From Paramesorhizobium leguminum (GTDB lineage: Bacteria > Pseudomonadota > Alphaproteobacteria > Rhizobiales > Rhizobiaceae): a stretch of DNA of 64,000 nt. The stretch lies in contig NZ_QJTF01000013.1 in the NCBI RefSeq assembly GCF_003217235.1, positions 32,480 to 96,479 of the forward strand, read 5' to 3'. A program made the position numbers and the translations under genes. Positions 26,606 to 35,899 of this stretch are shown here, piece by piece (positions within the stretch are counted from its first letter, which is position 1; each line of letters starts with the position of its first letter). Under the pieces are notes generated by a model that saw only the letters and a program-made list of their open reading frames with translations, made no database searches and had not been told where the DNA came from.

Positions 26606-27679
26606 ATGATGAAAGCAGTGGTTCCCGAAACGCTCGCGGCCCTCGACCAGCGCTCGCGCGATATTTTCCGGCGCATCGTCGAGAGCTATCTGGGCGATGG
26701 CGAGCCGGTCGGCTCACGCAATCTTTCCCGCCTGCTGCCGCTGGCGCTTTCACCGGCGACGATCCGCAATGTGATGAGCGATCTGGAGCAGCTGGGCCTC
26801 ATCTATGCGCCGCACGTTTCGGCGGGGCGCCTGCCGACGCAGATTGGTTTGCGCTTCTTCGTCGATGCGTTTCTGGAAATCGGCGATTTGCCGCCGGAGG
26901 AACGCAAGTCCATCGAAACACAGGTGCGCGCCGCAGGCGGCGCCCATTCGATGGAGAAGGTGCTGACCGAGGCGAGCCAGATCCTTTCCGGCCTGTCGCG
27001 CGGCGCGGGACTAGTGCTTGCCACCAAGGCGGAAGGCGGTGCGCTCAAACATATTGAATTCGTGCGGCTGGAGCCGACGCGGGCGCTCGCCGTTCTCGTC
27101 ACCCAGAGCGGGGATGTGGAAAACCGCGTCCTCGACCTTCCGCCCGGTGTGACGGCCTCGCAGCTCATCGAGGCATCGAACTTTCTCAACGCGCATATCC
27201 AGGGCCGCACCCTCTCGGAAGCGCGCAGCGAACTGGCGCGGCTGAAGGACGAAACGAAGCAGGCGCTCGACACGCTGTCGCAGCATCTGGTCGAGCAGGG
27301 GCTCGCCATATGGAGCGGCGGCGGCAACGACCAGCCGACGCGGCTCATTGTGCGCGGGCGGGCCAATCTCCTGGAAAACCTCCACGCACAGGAGGATATC
27401 GAGCGGCTGCGGCACCTTTTCGACGATCTGGAAACCAAGGAAGGCATGATCCAGCTTCTCGAACTGGCGGAAGCCGGATCGGGCGTGCGCATCTTCATCG
27501 GCTCGGAAAACAAGCTCTTCTCGCTGTCCGGCTCCTCGCTCATCGTCGCGCCCTATCGCGACGCGGAGCAGCGGGTTGTCGGAGCGCTCGGTGTTATCGG
27601 CCCGACACGGCTCAATTATGCCCGCATCGTGCCGATGGTGGATTATACCGCGCAGATCGTTTCGCGACTCTTGCGTTGA
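26606..27679 (+). CDS. hrcA: Heat-inducible transcription repressor HrcA
   Basis: A 357-residue HrcA, the repressor that binds CIRCE operators of groESL and related operons and is kept active by GroEL. The winged-helix start [18 protein letters not shown] with [17 protein letters not shown] and [18 protein letters not shown] is typical. The C-terminal part has [24 protein letters not shown] lies about 14 bp before the ATG used; an ATG 3 bp on is equally possible. A TATAAT box at 26558-26563 may start the transcript. No CIRCE element was seen in the window. Confidence 0.92.
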   Translation: MMKAVVPETLAALDQRSRDIFRRIVESYLGDGEPVGSRNLSRLLPLALSPATIRNVMSDLEQLGLIYAPHVSAGRLPTQIGLRFFVDAFLEIGDLPPEERKSIETQVRAAGGAHSMEKVLTEASQILSGLSRGAGLVLATKAEGGALKHIEFVRLEPTRALAVLVTQSGDVENRVLDLPPGVTASQLIEASNFLNAHIQGRTLSEARSELARLKDETKQALDTLSQHLVEQGLAIWSGGGNDQPTRLIVRGRANLLENLHAQEDIERLRHLFDDLETKEGMIQLLELAEAGSGVRIFIGSENKLFSLSGSSLIVAPYRDAEQRVVGALGVIGPTRLNYARIVPMVDYTAQIVSRLLR

Positions 27680-27707
27680 CGCTCGAGATTATGCATCTCT
27701 TCAAGCA

Positions 27708-27736
27708 CTTGATTTTCAAGGTTTGAAGCTCGATAT
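27708..27736 (+). promoter_or_regulatory. Candidate RpoH (sigma-32) promoter for grpE
   Basis: CTTGAT, 17 bp and CGATAT lie 35 bp before the grpE start. The layout matches the stronger box before the small heat-shock gene at 35746 (CTTGAA, 17 bp, CCATAT). grpE is a classical sigma-32 target in alphaproteobacteria. The assignment rests on similarity only. Confidence 0.45.
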
Positions 27737-27770
27737 CCGGGCACGATGATTTCAGAACGGAAGAAGAGAA

Positions 27771-28475
27771 ATGGCTGACGAAAAGCATAAGGGCGAGACG
27801 CCAGACCTGCATCAACGCGACATTAACAATCCCAGGGATCGCGATGCGCTGAAGCGCGCGGCCGACGATTTCCTTAAAAGCCGCAAGGCCGAGGCCCGCG
27901 CCGAAGCCGTGGAAGACGAGGCGGAAGCGCAAGACGCCGATCCGGTGGCGGAGCTTCAGGCCGAAAACGGCGAATTGAAGGACCAGCTCCTGCGGCTTGC
28001 CGCGGAGATGGAGAATTTGCGCAAGCGCACCGCCCGCGACGTGCAGGACGCCAAGACCTATGCGGTCGCCAATTTCGCCCGCGACATGCTGGCGGTTTCG
28101 GACAATCTGGCCCGCGCCCTCGAAGCCATTCCCGCCGAAGCGTTGGAAAAAGGCGACACCGGCCTCAAGGCGCTTGCCGAAGGCGTGGAGATGACCGAAC
28201 GCGCCATGCTTTCCACGCTGGAACGCCACGGCGTGAAGAAAATCGAGCCTGAGGGCCAAAAATTCGACCCGCATTTCCATCAGGCGATGTTCGAAATTCC
28301 GAATAGCGATGTGCCGAACAATACCGTGCTGCAGGTGATGCAGCCCGGCTACGTCATCGGCGACCGCATGTTGCGCCCGGCACTCGTCGGCGTATCGCGC
28401 GGCGGACCGAAGCAGGCGGCAACCGCCGAAACGGCTGCGGAACCGGTCGATCCGCAGGCTGAGAAGGACGCTTGA
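27771..28475 (+). CDS. grpE: Nucleotide exchange factor GrpE
   Basis: A 234-residue co-chaperone that exchanges ADP for ATP on DnaK. A long charged coiled coil spans about residues 55-110 ([38 protein letters not shown]). The beta domain follows with [14 protein letters not shown] and [30 protein letters not shown] precedes the ATG. It sits 91 bp behind hrcA, the normal heat-shock pairing. Confidence 0.94.
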   Translation: MADEKHKGETPDLHQRDINNPRDRDALKRAADDFLKSRKAEARAEAVEDEAEAQDADPVAELQAENGELKDQLLRLAAEMENLRKRTARDVQDAKTYAVANFARDMLAVSDNLARALEAIPAEALEKGDTGLKALAEGVEMTERAMLSTLERHGVKKIEPEGQKFDPHFHQAMFEIPNSDVPNNTVLQVMQPGYVIGDRMLRPALVGVSRGGPKQAATAETAAEPVDPQAEKDA

Positions 28476-28498
28476 GCATTTTATAGGCGGTTCATGTT

Positions 28499-28668
28499 TT
28501 GATGGAATCGCCAAGCGCCCTCGCCCTTCGAGGCTTCGTTCCGCTTCGCTTCACTACGCACCTCAGGATGAGGGCTACTGCGGCGCTGCAACCCTTCACC
28601 CTCATGGTGAGGTGCGAGCGTAGCGAGCCTCGAACCACGGGGTGAAGGGCGCACCGTTGCTTCCATCT
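28499..28668. repeat. Large nested inverted repeat behind grpE
   Basis: The main arms (28516-28573 and about 28598-28652) pair GCCCTCGCCCTTCGAGGCTT with AAGGGC and the rest of their complements. They are flanked by an outer pair, GATGGAATCGCC and its approximate complement. The type, with GTGAGGTGCGAGCGTAGCGA in the right arm, is common in Rhizobiales intergenic DNA. It separates grpE from a converging pseudogene and could end transcription in both directions. Confidence 0.75.
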
Positions 28669-28682
28669 AAAAATGAAATGCT

Positions 28683-30256
28683 CTAAGTGGGTAGCTTGTG
28701 GGTTAACTGGCTACTCACGTTGCCTAAACCACGCTCCCGGAAATAATTTTCCAGCGTGGCGGCATCCGCTGATGGTTCGGCGACCGCGACATAGGTGTCG
28801 GGCCGCAGCAGATAGGCGGCGTCGCGCTGCAGTCCCGCCTCAGCGTATCGCTCGTTCCAGCCGAATACGCGCAACACAACACCGCGCTTTTCGCACCAGG
28901 CCGCCAGTTCCGGTTTGGCTTCACCATAGACGTGGAGCTGCCAGCCGATCTTCGGGAGCGGTTCGAAATTGTCTGTTCCGTCATTGTCTGTCCCGTCGAG
29001 CCGCACGAATGGCAGGCGATCGCCGCCGCTGACTTTCCCGGCGGTTCCGACGCTGAGCGGGCTTTCCGGGTAACTGATCATGGTTTGCGAGACGATGCGG
29101 AACATCATCTCACGGGCGGCTTCGAAGCTGTATACGACCTTCATGAAGAGCGGAGCGATTCGTGTGCGCACGAATTCGGCAAAACTGCCCTGCGCGGTGA
29201 CGAAGGTGAAGGCGCGGTCAGTAGTCTCCACCAGCTTGCGGGCGAAGGCGGGGCGCTCCGCCTCGTAACTGTCGAGCAGGCTGTCAGGAGCATCCCCCTT
29301 GATGACATCAGCGAGTTTCCACGCCAGATTGATGGCGTCCCCAATGCCGGTGTTCATCCCCTGCCCGCCCGCCGGACTGTGCACATGGGCGGCATCGCCA
29401 AGCAGAAATACATTTCCATGGCGGAAGCGGTCGGTAACGCGGTGGTGGACGCGATGGTCGAGAACCAGTTCACAGCTCTGACCTGAAGACCCAGCGCGCG
29501 CACCGCCTCCTGTCCGACATCGTCGAAGGCAAGCGTCTCAGCGCTGCCCACCCGGTTTTCGCGCACGGTTCCGACGAAACGCAGCTTGCCCGGCTCACCG
29601 TAGGGCATGATCAGAACGAAATCCGGTCCCTCGAAACTGATGGTGACCTCGCCGCTGATCGTATGCGTTCCAGCGTCTACCTCGACATCGGCAACATAAA
29701 AGAGCTGCTCGTAGGTGCCGCCCTCGAAACTGGCGCCAAGGTTCTTACGCACCGTTGAGCGCGCGCCGTCGCAGCCGGCCAGATAGCGCGCCCGGCATTC
29801 CGCCTTGCTTCCGTCGGGCAGCTGCAGCTGCGCCTCGACGCCCGTTCCGTCATCCAGGAAATCAAGAAGCTCGGTCCGGCGCTCGACAACAATCCCCCGC
29901 ATCCGAAGGCGCTCGACCAGGAAGCTTTCATGGAGATCCTGCGGATAGATCAGAACGTATGGATAGGGTGTGATATCTGCGCCGAAATCCGAGAAATTGA
30001 GATGCGCCCTTCTCTTGCCGAGGGTCCAGATCTCAATGCCTTCGGCCTTGTTGCCGGCGGCAACGACCGCATCCGCCAGACCGAGCTGTCGATAAAGCTC
30101 CAGCGTCCGGGCGTGGACCGCCAGCGCGCGTGAAGTTGTGCCGGGTCCCTCCGATTTGTCGATGATCCGGACACGCGCACCCTGCGCATCGAGCCACAGA
30201 GCGAGGACAAGGCCGGTCGGCCCTGCGCCAACGATCAAAACATCTGTCTGCGTCAT
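28683..30256 (-). pseudogene. FAD-dependent aromatic monooxygenase, broken by one frameshift
   Basis: The N-terminal part (to about 29455) starts MTQTDVLIVGAGPTGLVLAL, has the FAD motif, and reaches VRAVNWFST. The reading then continues in another frame as RVHHRVTDRFRHGNVFLLGD and AAHVHSPAGGQGMNTG, the second FAD motif, to the stop at 28683. Comparison of the two frames suggests one lost base near 29455. Joined, it is about 525 residues, like PheA/TfdB-type phenol hydroxylases. The rest is undamaged, so the loss is recent or a sequencing error. Confidence 0.85.
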
Positions 30257-30356
30257 TGCCATCTCCTTTTAGATTCCTCGGATTGAAGAACCAGAAGGCA
30301 CTTATTCGCTGGGCGGACGATCAGGGTTCGCTAACAGGTCCCGACACCCAAAGCCT

Positions 30357-31364
30357 CTATCCTTCAACCATCTGCAACAGCCCGCTCTGTTCGGCGATAT
30401 CCCGCAGGCTCGACTGCGGGCGCGGGCCCATTTGCTGGATGACGATGCCTGCCGTCAGCGAACCGAGGCGGGCGCTGTCTTCCAGCGAGAAGCCATGGGT
30501 ATAGCCATAGAGAAAGCCCGAGGCATAGAGATCGCCCGCGCCGGTCGTATCCACCAGCTCGCGGAGTTCGATGGCCGGGACGGCGACCGTTTCGTCGCCC
30601 GATACGATGATCGAGCCTTTCTCCGAGCGCGTCACCGCGGCGAGCTTGCAATCCTGGCGGATCGCCTCCAGCCCGGCCTCGAAGGATTCGGTCTGGTAGA
30701 GCGATTTCAGCTCCGCCTCATTGGCGAAGACGATATCAACCGTACCGGAGCGCATCAGCTCCAGGAATTCGTCACGGTAACGGTCGACGCAGAAAGGGTC
30801 GGAGAGTGTCATCGCCACTTCGCGCCCGTGCTCGTGCGCGATCTTGGCCGAAAGCCTGATCGCTTCCTTAGCGCGCGGCGGATCCCAGAGATATCCTTCG
30901 AAATAGGTGACCTTGGCTTCCGCGACCTTCGAGCTTTCCACATCTTCGGGTCCGAGCTCGACGCAGGCGCCGAGATAAGTGTTCATGGAGCGCTCGCCAT
31001 CCGGCGTCACGAAGATCATCGAGCGGGCGGTGGGCACGCCGTTTTCCAGCGGACGGGTATCGAACACCACGCCCTGCGCGCGGATATCATGGGTGAAGAT
31101 GCGGCCCAGATGATCCGCCGCGACCTTGCCGAAATAGGCGGCGCGACCGCCAAGGCTGGCGACCCCTGCCGCCGTGTTGCCGGCGCTGCCGCCCGACATC
31201 TCGATTGCCGGTCCCATGCGGTCATAAAGCAGTTCGGCCCGTGTCGTGTCGATCAGGTTCATCGCGCCCTTGATGATGACGTTCTTCACCAGAAACGCAT
31301 CATCCGTGCGCGCGATAATATCGACAATCGCGTTGCCGATGCACAGAACATCGAATTTGGACAT
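30357..31364 (-). CDS. PfkB-family kinase, probably adenosine kinase
   Basis: A 335-residue PfkB sugar/nucleoside kinase. It begins KFDVLCIGNAIVDIIART and has the family signatures SGGSAGNTAAGVASLGG and DTTGAGDLYASGFLYG with the catalytic aspartate. This Rhizobiales form is usually annotated adenosine kinase; other PfkB substrates cannot be excluded. An adenosine role would fit the nucleoside importer at 5-11 kb and the nucleoside hydrolase at 35 kb. Confidence 0.85.
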   Translation of the reverse strand: MSKFDVLCIGNAIVDIIARTDDAFLVKNVIIKGAMNLIDTTRAELLYDRMGPAIEMSGGSAGNTAAGVASLGGRAAYFGKVAADHLGRIFTHDIRAQGVVFDTRPLENGVPTARSMIFVTPDGERSMNTYLGACVELGPEDVESSKVAEAKVTYFEGYLWDPPRAKEAIRLSAKIAHEHGREVAMTLSDPFCVDRYRDEFLELMRSGTVDIVFANEAELKSLYQTESFEAGLEAIRQDCKLAAVTRSEKGSIIVSGDETVAVPAIELRELVDTTGAGDLYASGFLYGYTHGFSLEDSARLGSLTAGIVIQQMGPRPQSSLRDIAEQSGLLQMVEG

Positions 31365-31517
31365 GGAAATCGCGTGGGCCCCAACAATTGACGATCATTG
31401 CGGTGTACCGTTTTGCGCCGTCTTTGGCTAGCCTGCACGATGCATGGCCTTTTCCAATGCGCGCCGGCATCCTATGTCTTGGGACATCGCGCATCGCGCC
31501 GGACGGAAGGGAAAACG

Positions 31518-32234
31518 ATGATTTTCGATGCGGCAAACGCCGCCCTGCGGCACCTGTTCACACCGCAATTCCGCTCGCTCGTGTGGAAATCGCTGGGCGC
31601 GACGTTCTTGATCCTCGTCCTCCTTTGGGTGGCGCTCCGGCACCTTTTCACCTATCTGGCATGGCCCTATCTCGACCAGATGCTGCCGGGCCTGCCGCAA
31701 TGGGCCGGGTGGCTCGGCACCATCGGCGCGATCTTCGCCAGTCTCGGCCTCGCGCTGGGGCTGGCGCTGCTGATCGCGCCCATAGCCGCCATCATCGCGG
31801 GATTTTTCCTCGACGATGCGGCGGAAATCATCGAACGGCAGGATTACCCCGCCGACCCGCCCGGCCAGCCGCTGCCGCTCGTGCAGTCACTCGGCCTTTC
31901 GTTGAAGTTTCTGGGCGTCGTCATCGTCGGCAACATCTTCGCCCTGTTTCTTCTGCTCGTGCCGGGCATCAATCTCATCGCCTTCTTCATCGTCAACGGC
32001 TATCTGCTGGGCCGGGAATATTTCGAATTCGCGGCCATGCGGTTCCTGACCCCTGACGAGGCAAAGGGGCTACGCAGCAAATACGCCGTCACGGTGTTCA
32101 TGGCGGGGCTGGTGATTGCCGTCTTCCTCGCCATTCCGTTCGTCAATTTCCTGACGCCGCTCTTCTCCGCCGCGATGATGGTGCACCTCTACAAGGCGAT
32201 CAGCAAACGAGAGCCTGCACCGGTCGCGGCCTGA
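31518..32234 (+). CDS. EI24/CysZ-like membrane protein
   Basis: A 238-residue inner-membrane protein of the EI24 (CysZ-like) family with about four to six spans, beginning MIFDAANAALRHLFTPQFRS and containing GIGAIFASLGLALGLALL-like and LLLVPGINLIAFFIVNGYLL segments with the conserved LLGREYFEFAAMR. Some members import sulfate, most are uncharacterised. GGAAGGGAAAACG is a good ribosome-binding site for the ATG at 31518. The cys genes are 10 kb away, so a link to sulfur is only suggestive. Confidence 0.82.
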   Translation: MIFDAANAALRHLFTPQFRSLVWKSLGATFLILVLLWVALRHLFTYLAWPYLDQMLPGLPQWAGWLGTIGAIFASLGLALGLALLIAPIAAIIAGFFLDDAAEIIERQDYPADPPGQPLPLVQSLGLSLKFLGVVIVGNIFALFLLLVPGINLIAFFIVNGYLLGREYFEFAAMRFLTPDEAKGLRSKYAVTVFMAGLVIAVFLAIPFVNFLTPLFSAAMMVHLYKAISKREPAPVAA

Positions 32235-32256
32235 TTATGCCGCTCTTGTTTTAGCC

Positions 32257-32352
32257 GCATGATCTTGTCCAAAAAGTCTGCAACTTTTTGGGATCATGGT
32301 TTCCAAGCCGCATGATCTTATCCAAAAAGTCTGCAACTTTTTGGGATCATGC
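32257..32352. repeat. Two tandem copies of the 43-bp palindromic repeat
   Basis: Copies at 32257-32298 and 32310-32352 are in the opposite orientation to those at 3911-4066, with AAAAAGTCTGCAACTTTTTG at the centre. The right copy runs over the end of nth: its terminal GCATGA supplies the nth stop codon on the minus strand. Confidence 0.9.
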
Positions 32353-33078
32353 TCGGATCGTAATGAGCGGCGCGGGAATATCCGTGGTCTTCACCGCCGC
32401 CTTGCAGAGATCGGCGATGATACACATCTCACATTCGGGCTTGCGCGCCTTGCAGACATAGCGACCGTGCAGGATCAGCCAATGATGGGCATGGAGGAGA
32501 TATTCCTTCGGCACGACCCGCATCAGCTTTTCCTCGACAGCTTCGGGTGTTTTGCCCGGCGCGAGGCCGATGCGGTTCCCTATGCGGAAAATGTGGGTAT
32601 CGACCGCCATTGCCGGCTGACCGAAAGCCACGTTGAGCACTACATTGGCCGTCTTGCGGCCAACGCCGGGCAGTTTCACCAGTGCGTCGCGATTGTCAGG
32701 CACCTCGCCGCCATGATCGCGAATCAGCGCCTCCGACAGGGCGATGACATTCTTCGCCTTGTTGCGCCAGAGGCCGATGGTCCTGATATAGTCACCGACC
32801 TTTTCCTCTCCCAGCGCCAGCATCTTTTCGGGCGTGTCGGCGATGGCGAAGAGCGGGCGCGTCGCCTTGTTGACGCCGACATCCGTCGCCTGGGCGGAGA
32901 GCACCACGGCGACGAGCAGCGTGAAGGGGCTCACATATTCGAGTTCGCCCTTCGGCTCCGGGCGCTGGACCAAGAAGCGCCTGAAGATTTCGTGGATTTC
33001 CGGCCGGGTATAAAGCGTTCCCGCCACGCGGGACGGGCGTTTGGCCACGGCTTCCGATTTGATTTTGGCGTTTTCCAT
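32347..33078 (-). CDS. nth: Endonuclease III (DNA glycosylase/AP lyase)
   Basis: A 243-residue base-excision repair enzyme removing oxidised pyrimidines. The helix-hairpin-helix LPGVGRKTANVV contains the catalytic lysine and AVDTHIFRI the catalytic aspartate. Four cysteines in CKARKPECEMCIIADLC have the C-x6-C-x2-C-x5-C spacing of the [4Fe-4S] loop. I use the ATG at 33078, with GAG 6 bp before it; 33084 is an alternative. The last codon and stop lie in a palindromic repeat. Confidence 0.93.
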   Translation of the reverse strand: MENAKIKSEAVAKRPSRVAGTLYTRPEIHEIFRRFLVQRPEPKGELEYVSPFTLLVAVVLSAQATDVGVNKATRPLFAIADTPEKMLALGEEKVGDYIRTIGLWRNKAKNVIALSEALIRDHGGEVPDNRDALVKLPGVGRKTANVVLNVAFGQPAMAVDTHIFRIGNRIGLAPGKTPEAVEEKLMRVVPKEYLLHAHHWLILHGRYVCKARKPECEMCIIADLCKAAVKTTDIPAPLITIRA

Positions 33079-33128
33079 TCGCATCTCTATACTGGTTTGA
33101 CGCACCGCACGGCAAGAAAGCTGATGAC

Positions 33129-33629
33129 ATGAGGCATCCAGACGGAGCAAATCCAGAAGCGAATGAAGCGCCCTTCTTCCGCGCCATGCTGGTGCCGCAC
33201 CGCTCGCTCGGACGCACCGGATTCCTGGTGCTGATGGCGGTGCTCATCGCGGGCTGGATAATCTGCGGTGTCTTCTTTCTGTCATTGGGCGCATGGCCGG
33301 TGTTCGGCTTTTTCGGGCTCGATGTACTCATCGTCTATCTCGCCTTCCGCCTGAATTATCGCGCGGCCCGCGCCCGGGAAGAAATATCCGTCTCGCGCAC
33401 CGCGCTCGACATAAGGCAAATCGCGCCATCGGGCCACACGCGCGAGCATCGCTTCAACCCATTCTGGGCGAGGTTCCGTATCGCGCGGCATGACGAGATC
33501 GGCATCACGGCGATGAATGTCGAGGGCGAAGGGCGGCGCGTTGCAATCGGCTCCTTCCTCAATCCGGACGACCGCGAATCTTTCGCCAGCGCATTCACCA
33601 AAGCGCTTGCGACCGCCAAAGGGCGTTGA
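33129..33629 (+). CDS. DUF2244 membrane protein
   Basis: A 166-residue DUF2244 protein with two adjacent spans at about residues 31-74 (GFLVLMAVLIAGWIICGVFF, then VFGFFGLDVLIVYLAF) and a cytoplasmic part ending in the conserved GSFLNPDDRESFASAF. It is unrelated to the DUF2244-like cytochrome proteins and its role is unknown. It is divergent from nth and followed by ribokinase after 50 bp. Confidence 0.85.
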   Translation: MRHPDGANPEANEAPFFRAMLVPHRSLGRTGFLVLMAVLIAGWIICGVFFLSLGAWPVFGFFGLDVLIVYLAFRLNYRAARAREEISVSRTALDIRQIAPSGHTREHRFNPFWARFRIARHDEIGITAMNVEGEGRRVAIGSFLNPDDRESFASAFTKALATAKGR

Positions 33630-33679
33630 TCGGCTCCGATACCCTGTATATGCGTTTTGGCATCAATACAGGAGTTCCC

Positions 33680-34564
33680 ATGATCACCGTTATCGGCTCC
33701 ATCAATCTCGACCTTATCGCACGGACCATGCATCTGCCGAAGCCGGGCGAGACCGTATCGGGCTCCGATTTCCAGTCGGCGCCCGGCGGCAAAGGCGCCA
33801 ACCAGGCGCTGGCGGCGGCAAGGGCTGGAGCCCGGGTCCGTATGGTGGGCGCCATCGGCAACGACGCCTTTGGAGGGGAATCAATGGCGCTTCTCGATGA
33901 AGGGGGCGTCGATCTCAGTCTCGTGCGCAAGGCGGAAGTGGCGACGGGAATAGCGCTCATTACCGTCGAGGCATCGGGTGAGAATGTCATCGTCGTCGTG
34001 CCGGGCGCGAATGGAACGGTTTCGCTAGGCGATGTAAAAGCAGCGGGCCTTTCCGGCGGGCATCTTCTGCTTCAGCATGAAATCCCACTCGCGACGGTCG
34101 GCGCGGCGTTGAAAGCGGCGCGGGAGAATGGCACCATTTCCATTCTGAATATCGCGCCCTGGCGCGACGAGGCGGCGGATCTGCTGCCGCTCGCCGATAT
34201 CGTCATCGCCAACGAGACGGAGTTCGATCTGGCGGCCAGCCGGTTGAAACTTGAAGGCGCGGATCGGGAAAGCCGCATGGCGGATTTCGCGGCGAAGACC
34301 GGTCGTACAGTGATTGTGACGCTCGGCGCGGATGGCCTTTGCGCCGCCACGCCGCAAGAGGCATTCGCCATGCCTGCCTATCCCGTCAAGCCGGTCGATA
34401 CGGTCGGCGCGGGCGACACATTCTGCGGTTATCTCGCCGCCGGTCTCGACATGGGGCTGGCCCTGAAGGCCGCCTGCCGCCAGGCAGCGATAGCCGCCTC
34501 GCTCGCGTGTCTGAAGCCGGGCGCGCAGCCGGCTATTCCGTTTGCGGATGAGTTGCCAACGTAA
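33680..34564 (+). CDS. rbsK: Ribokinase
   Basis: A 294-residue PfkB kinase phosphorylating ribose at O5. ITVIGSINLDLIARTMHLPK, the substrate motif PGGKGANQALAAARAGA and the catalytic VDTVGAGDTFCGYLA are typical of ribokinase. GGAG stands 5 bp before the ATG at 33680. With the nucleoside hydrolase downstream on the other strand it could use the ribose freed from nucleosides. Confidence 0.92.
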   Translation: MITVIGSINLDLIARTMHLPKPGETVSGSDFQSAPGGKGANQALAAARAGARVRMVGAIGNDAFGGESMALLDEGGVDLSLVRKAEVATGIALITVEASGENVIVVVPGANGTVSLGDVKAAGLSGGHLLLQHEIPLATVGAALKAARENGTISILNIAPWRDEAADLLPLADIVIANETEFDLAASRLKLEGADRESRMADFAAKTGRTVIVTLGADGLCAATPQEAFAMPAYPVKPVDTVGAGDTFCGYLAAGLDMGLALKAACRQAAIAASLACLKPGAQPAIPFADELPT

Positions 34565-34570
34565 GCGGAA

Positions 34571-34735
34571 TGCCCCTCATCCGCCTGCCGGCACGTTCGT
34601 CGCTCAAAAAGCCAAATCGTTGGCTTTTTGTCCGCTGCACGGATCGCTCCTCAACCCGCACGCGGGGAGAAGAAAGAGGTGGCAACGTCTACGCCCCCTC
34701 TCCCCGTTCTTCACGGAGGGTAAGGGTGAGGGGCA
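34571..34735. repeat. Inverted-repeat element between rbsK and the nucleoside hydrolase
   Basis: TGCCCCTCA at 34571 and TGAGGGGCA at 34727-34735 bound the element. Inside are CCCTCTCCCCG and GGAGGGTAAGGGTGAGGGG. This type, with ATCCGCCTGCCGGCAC next to the left end, is widespread in Rhizobiales. A separate perfect hairpin lies within it (34606-34629). Confidence 0.7.
34606..34629. terminator. Bidirectional rho-independent terminator
   Basis: AAAAAGCCAA-ATCG-TTGGCTTTTT is a perfect 10-bp stem with a four-base loop and T/A runs on both sides. It lies between the converging rbsK and nucleoside hydrolase genes and can serve both. Confidence 0.85.
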
Positions 34736-34744
34736 ATAGAAGCG

Positions 34745-35680
34745 TCAAAGCGTTCCAATCCGCTCCGCAAGGAGCGCGAAGAAGCCGTCGTGGTCGACAT
34801 CGCGCATGACGAGCGCGTTTTTCGGCCTGCCGGTGACGCCCCACCAGTCGATGACGGTCATGCCGAGGGTCAGCTCCGACTGCGTCTCGATCTCGACATT
34901 GCAGGTGCGGCCCGAATAAAGGTCCGGCTTCAGGAGATAGGCGATGACGTTGGGGTCGTGCAGCGGTCCGCCGTCGCTGCCGTATTTCGCTTCATCGAAG
35001 CGCTCGAAGAATTCGAGCAGCGCCACGCAGGCATCGCCTGGCTTGGTGCACATCGCGCGGAAAAGGTCGATGCGCTCTGCTTTGGTCAGCGCCTTGTGGG
35101 TGACGTCGAGCGGCATCACCACGATGGGAATTCCGGCGGCGAAGACGACCTTGGCCGCTTCCGGATCGACATAGATGTTGAACTCGGCGGTCGGCGTGAT
35201 GTTTCCGCCTTCGAAAAAGGCGCCGCCCATCAGCACGATCTCGCGAATCCGGGGGGCGATTTCAGGGGCGCGGATCAGCGCCATCGCGATGTTGGTGAGC
35301 GGCCCGATGGGGCAGAGCGTGACGCTGCCCGGCTCCTCGCGCATAAGTGTCTCAATGATAAAATCGACCGCGTGCTGCGGCTGCAGCGGCATTTGCGGCT
35401 CCGGCAAATCCGGCCCGTCGAGCCCGGTGCGGCCATGGACATGTTCCGCCGTCACCAGCGGGCGCATAAGGGGCTGCGCGGCGCCGGCATAGACCTTCGT
35501 CTCCGGCTTGCCGGCCAGCTCGCAGATCTTGCGCGCGTTCTTTTGCGTCAGCGCAAGCGGCACATTCCCCGCGACGACGGTGAGGCCCAGAACGTCCAGC
35601 TCGGGGCTCGCCAATGCCAGAAGAATCGCCAGCGCGTCGTCCTGCCCGGGATCGGTATCGATGATGATCTTGCGCGCCAT
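34745..35680 (-). CDS. Inosine/uridine-preferring nucleoside hydrolase
   Basis: A 311-residue calcium-dependent hydrolase releasing ribose and a base from nucleosides. The N-terminal IIIDTDPGQDDALAIL carries the metal-binding aspartates, and TLCPIGPLTNIAMAL, VLMGGAF, AEFNIYVDPEAA and the late HDPNVIAYLL are standard. Substrate preference cannot be read with certainty. Together with rbsK, the kinase at 30.4 kb and the importer cluster it adds a hydrolytic branch of nucleoside use. Confidence 0.92.
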   Translation of the reverse strand: MARKIIIDTDPGQDDALAILLALASPELDVLGLTVVAGNVPLALTQKNARKICELAGKPETKVYAGAAQPLMRPLVTAEHVHGRTGLDGPDLPEPQMPLQPQHAVDFIIETLMREEPGSVTLCPIGPLTNIAMALIRAPEIAPRIREIVLMGGAFFEGGNITPTAEFNIYVDPEAAKVVFAAGIPIVVMPLDVTHKALTKAERIDLFRAMCTKPGDACVALLEFFERFDEAKYGSDGGPLHDPNVIAYLLKPDLYSGRTCNVEIETQSELTLGMTVIDWWGVTGRPKNALVMRDVDHDGFFALLAERIGTL

Positions 35681-35745
35681 TGCCGCCCTGCTCCTTGCTC
35701 TTACACCAAAAGGGAAAACCCAGCGGGCAGGAATCCGATTCGGCT

Positions 35746-35774
35746 CTTGAAGAGACGGATTTCACGGACCATAT
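35746..35774 (+). promoter_or_regulatory. RpoH (sigma-32) type promoter
   Basis: CTTGAA and CCATAT are separated by 17 bp, close to the alphaproteobacterial RpoH consensus. They lie upstream of a small heat-shock gene, with the expected start about 120 bp before its ATG. Confidence 0.7.
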
Positions 35775-35779
35775 CTCAA

Positions 35780-35899
35780 GGCAAGGGAGAAATGCCGAAA
35801 CGGGTTTCGCCTCAAGTTTCTCACGTAGGTCCAGACGGAAAGCTGCCTCACACTTTTCCTGGACTTGCTGGGTACGGTCGCTTTTGATGAGGGCTGAAC
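35780..35899 (+). promoter_or_regulatory. ROSE-like RNA thermometer in the 5' leader of the small heat-shock gene
   Basis: The 120-base leader ends in a hairpin that hides the ribosome-binding site. UCGCU (35878-35882) pairs with AGGG (35890-35893) with the G of 35880 bulged, and the stem is extended by C75-G96, G76-U95 and G77-C94 (last digits of 358xx). UYGCU with a bulged G opposite the Shine-Dalgarno sequence is the hallmark of ROSE elements. A second hairpin pairs AGGTCCAG (35826-35833) with CTGGACTT. ROSE elements are known before Rhizobiales small heat-shock genes. Confidence 0.65.
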
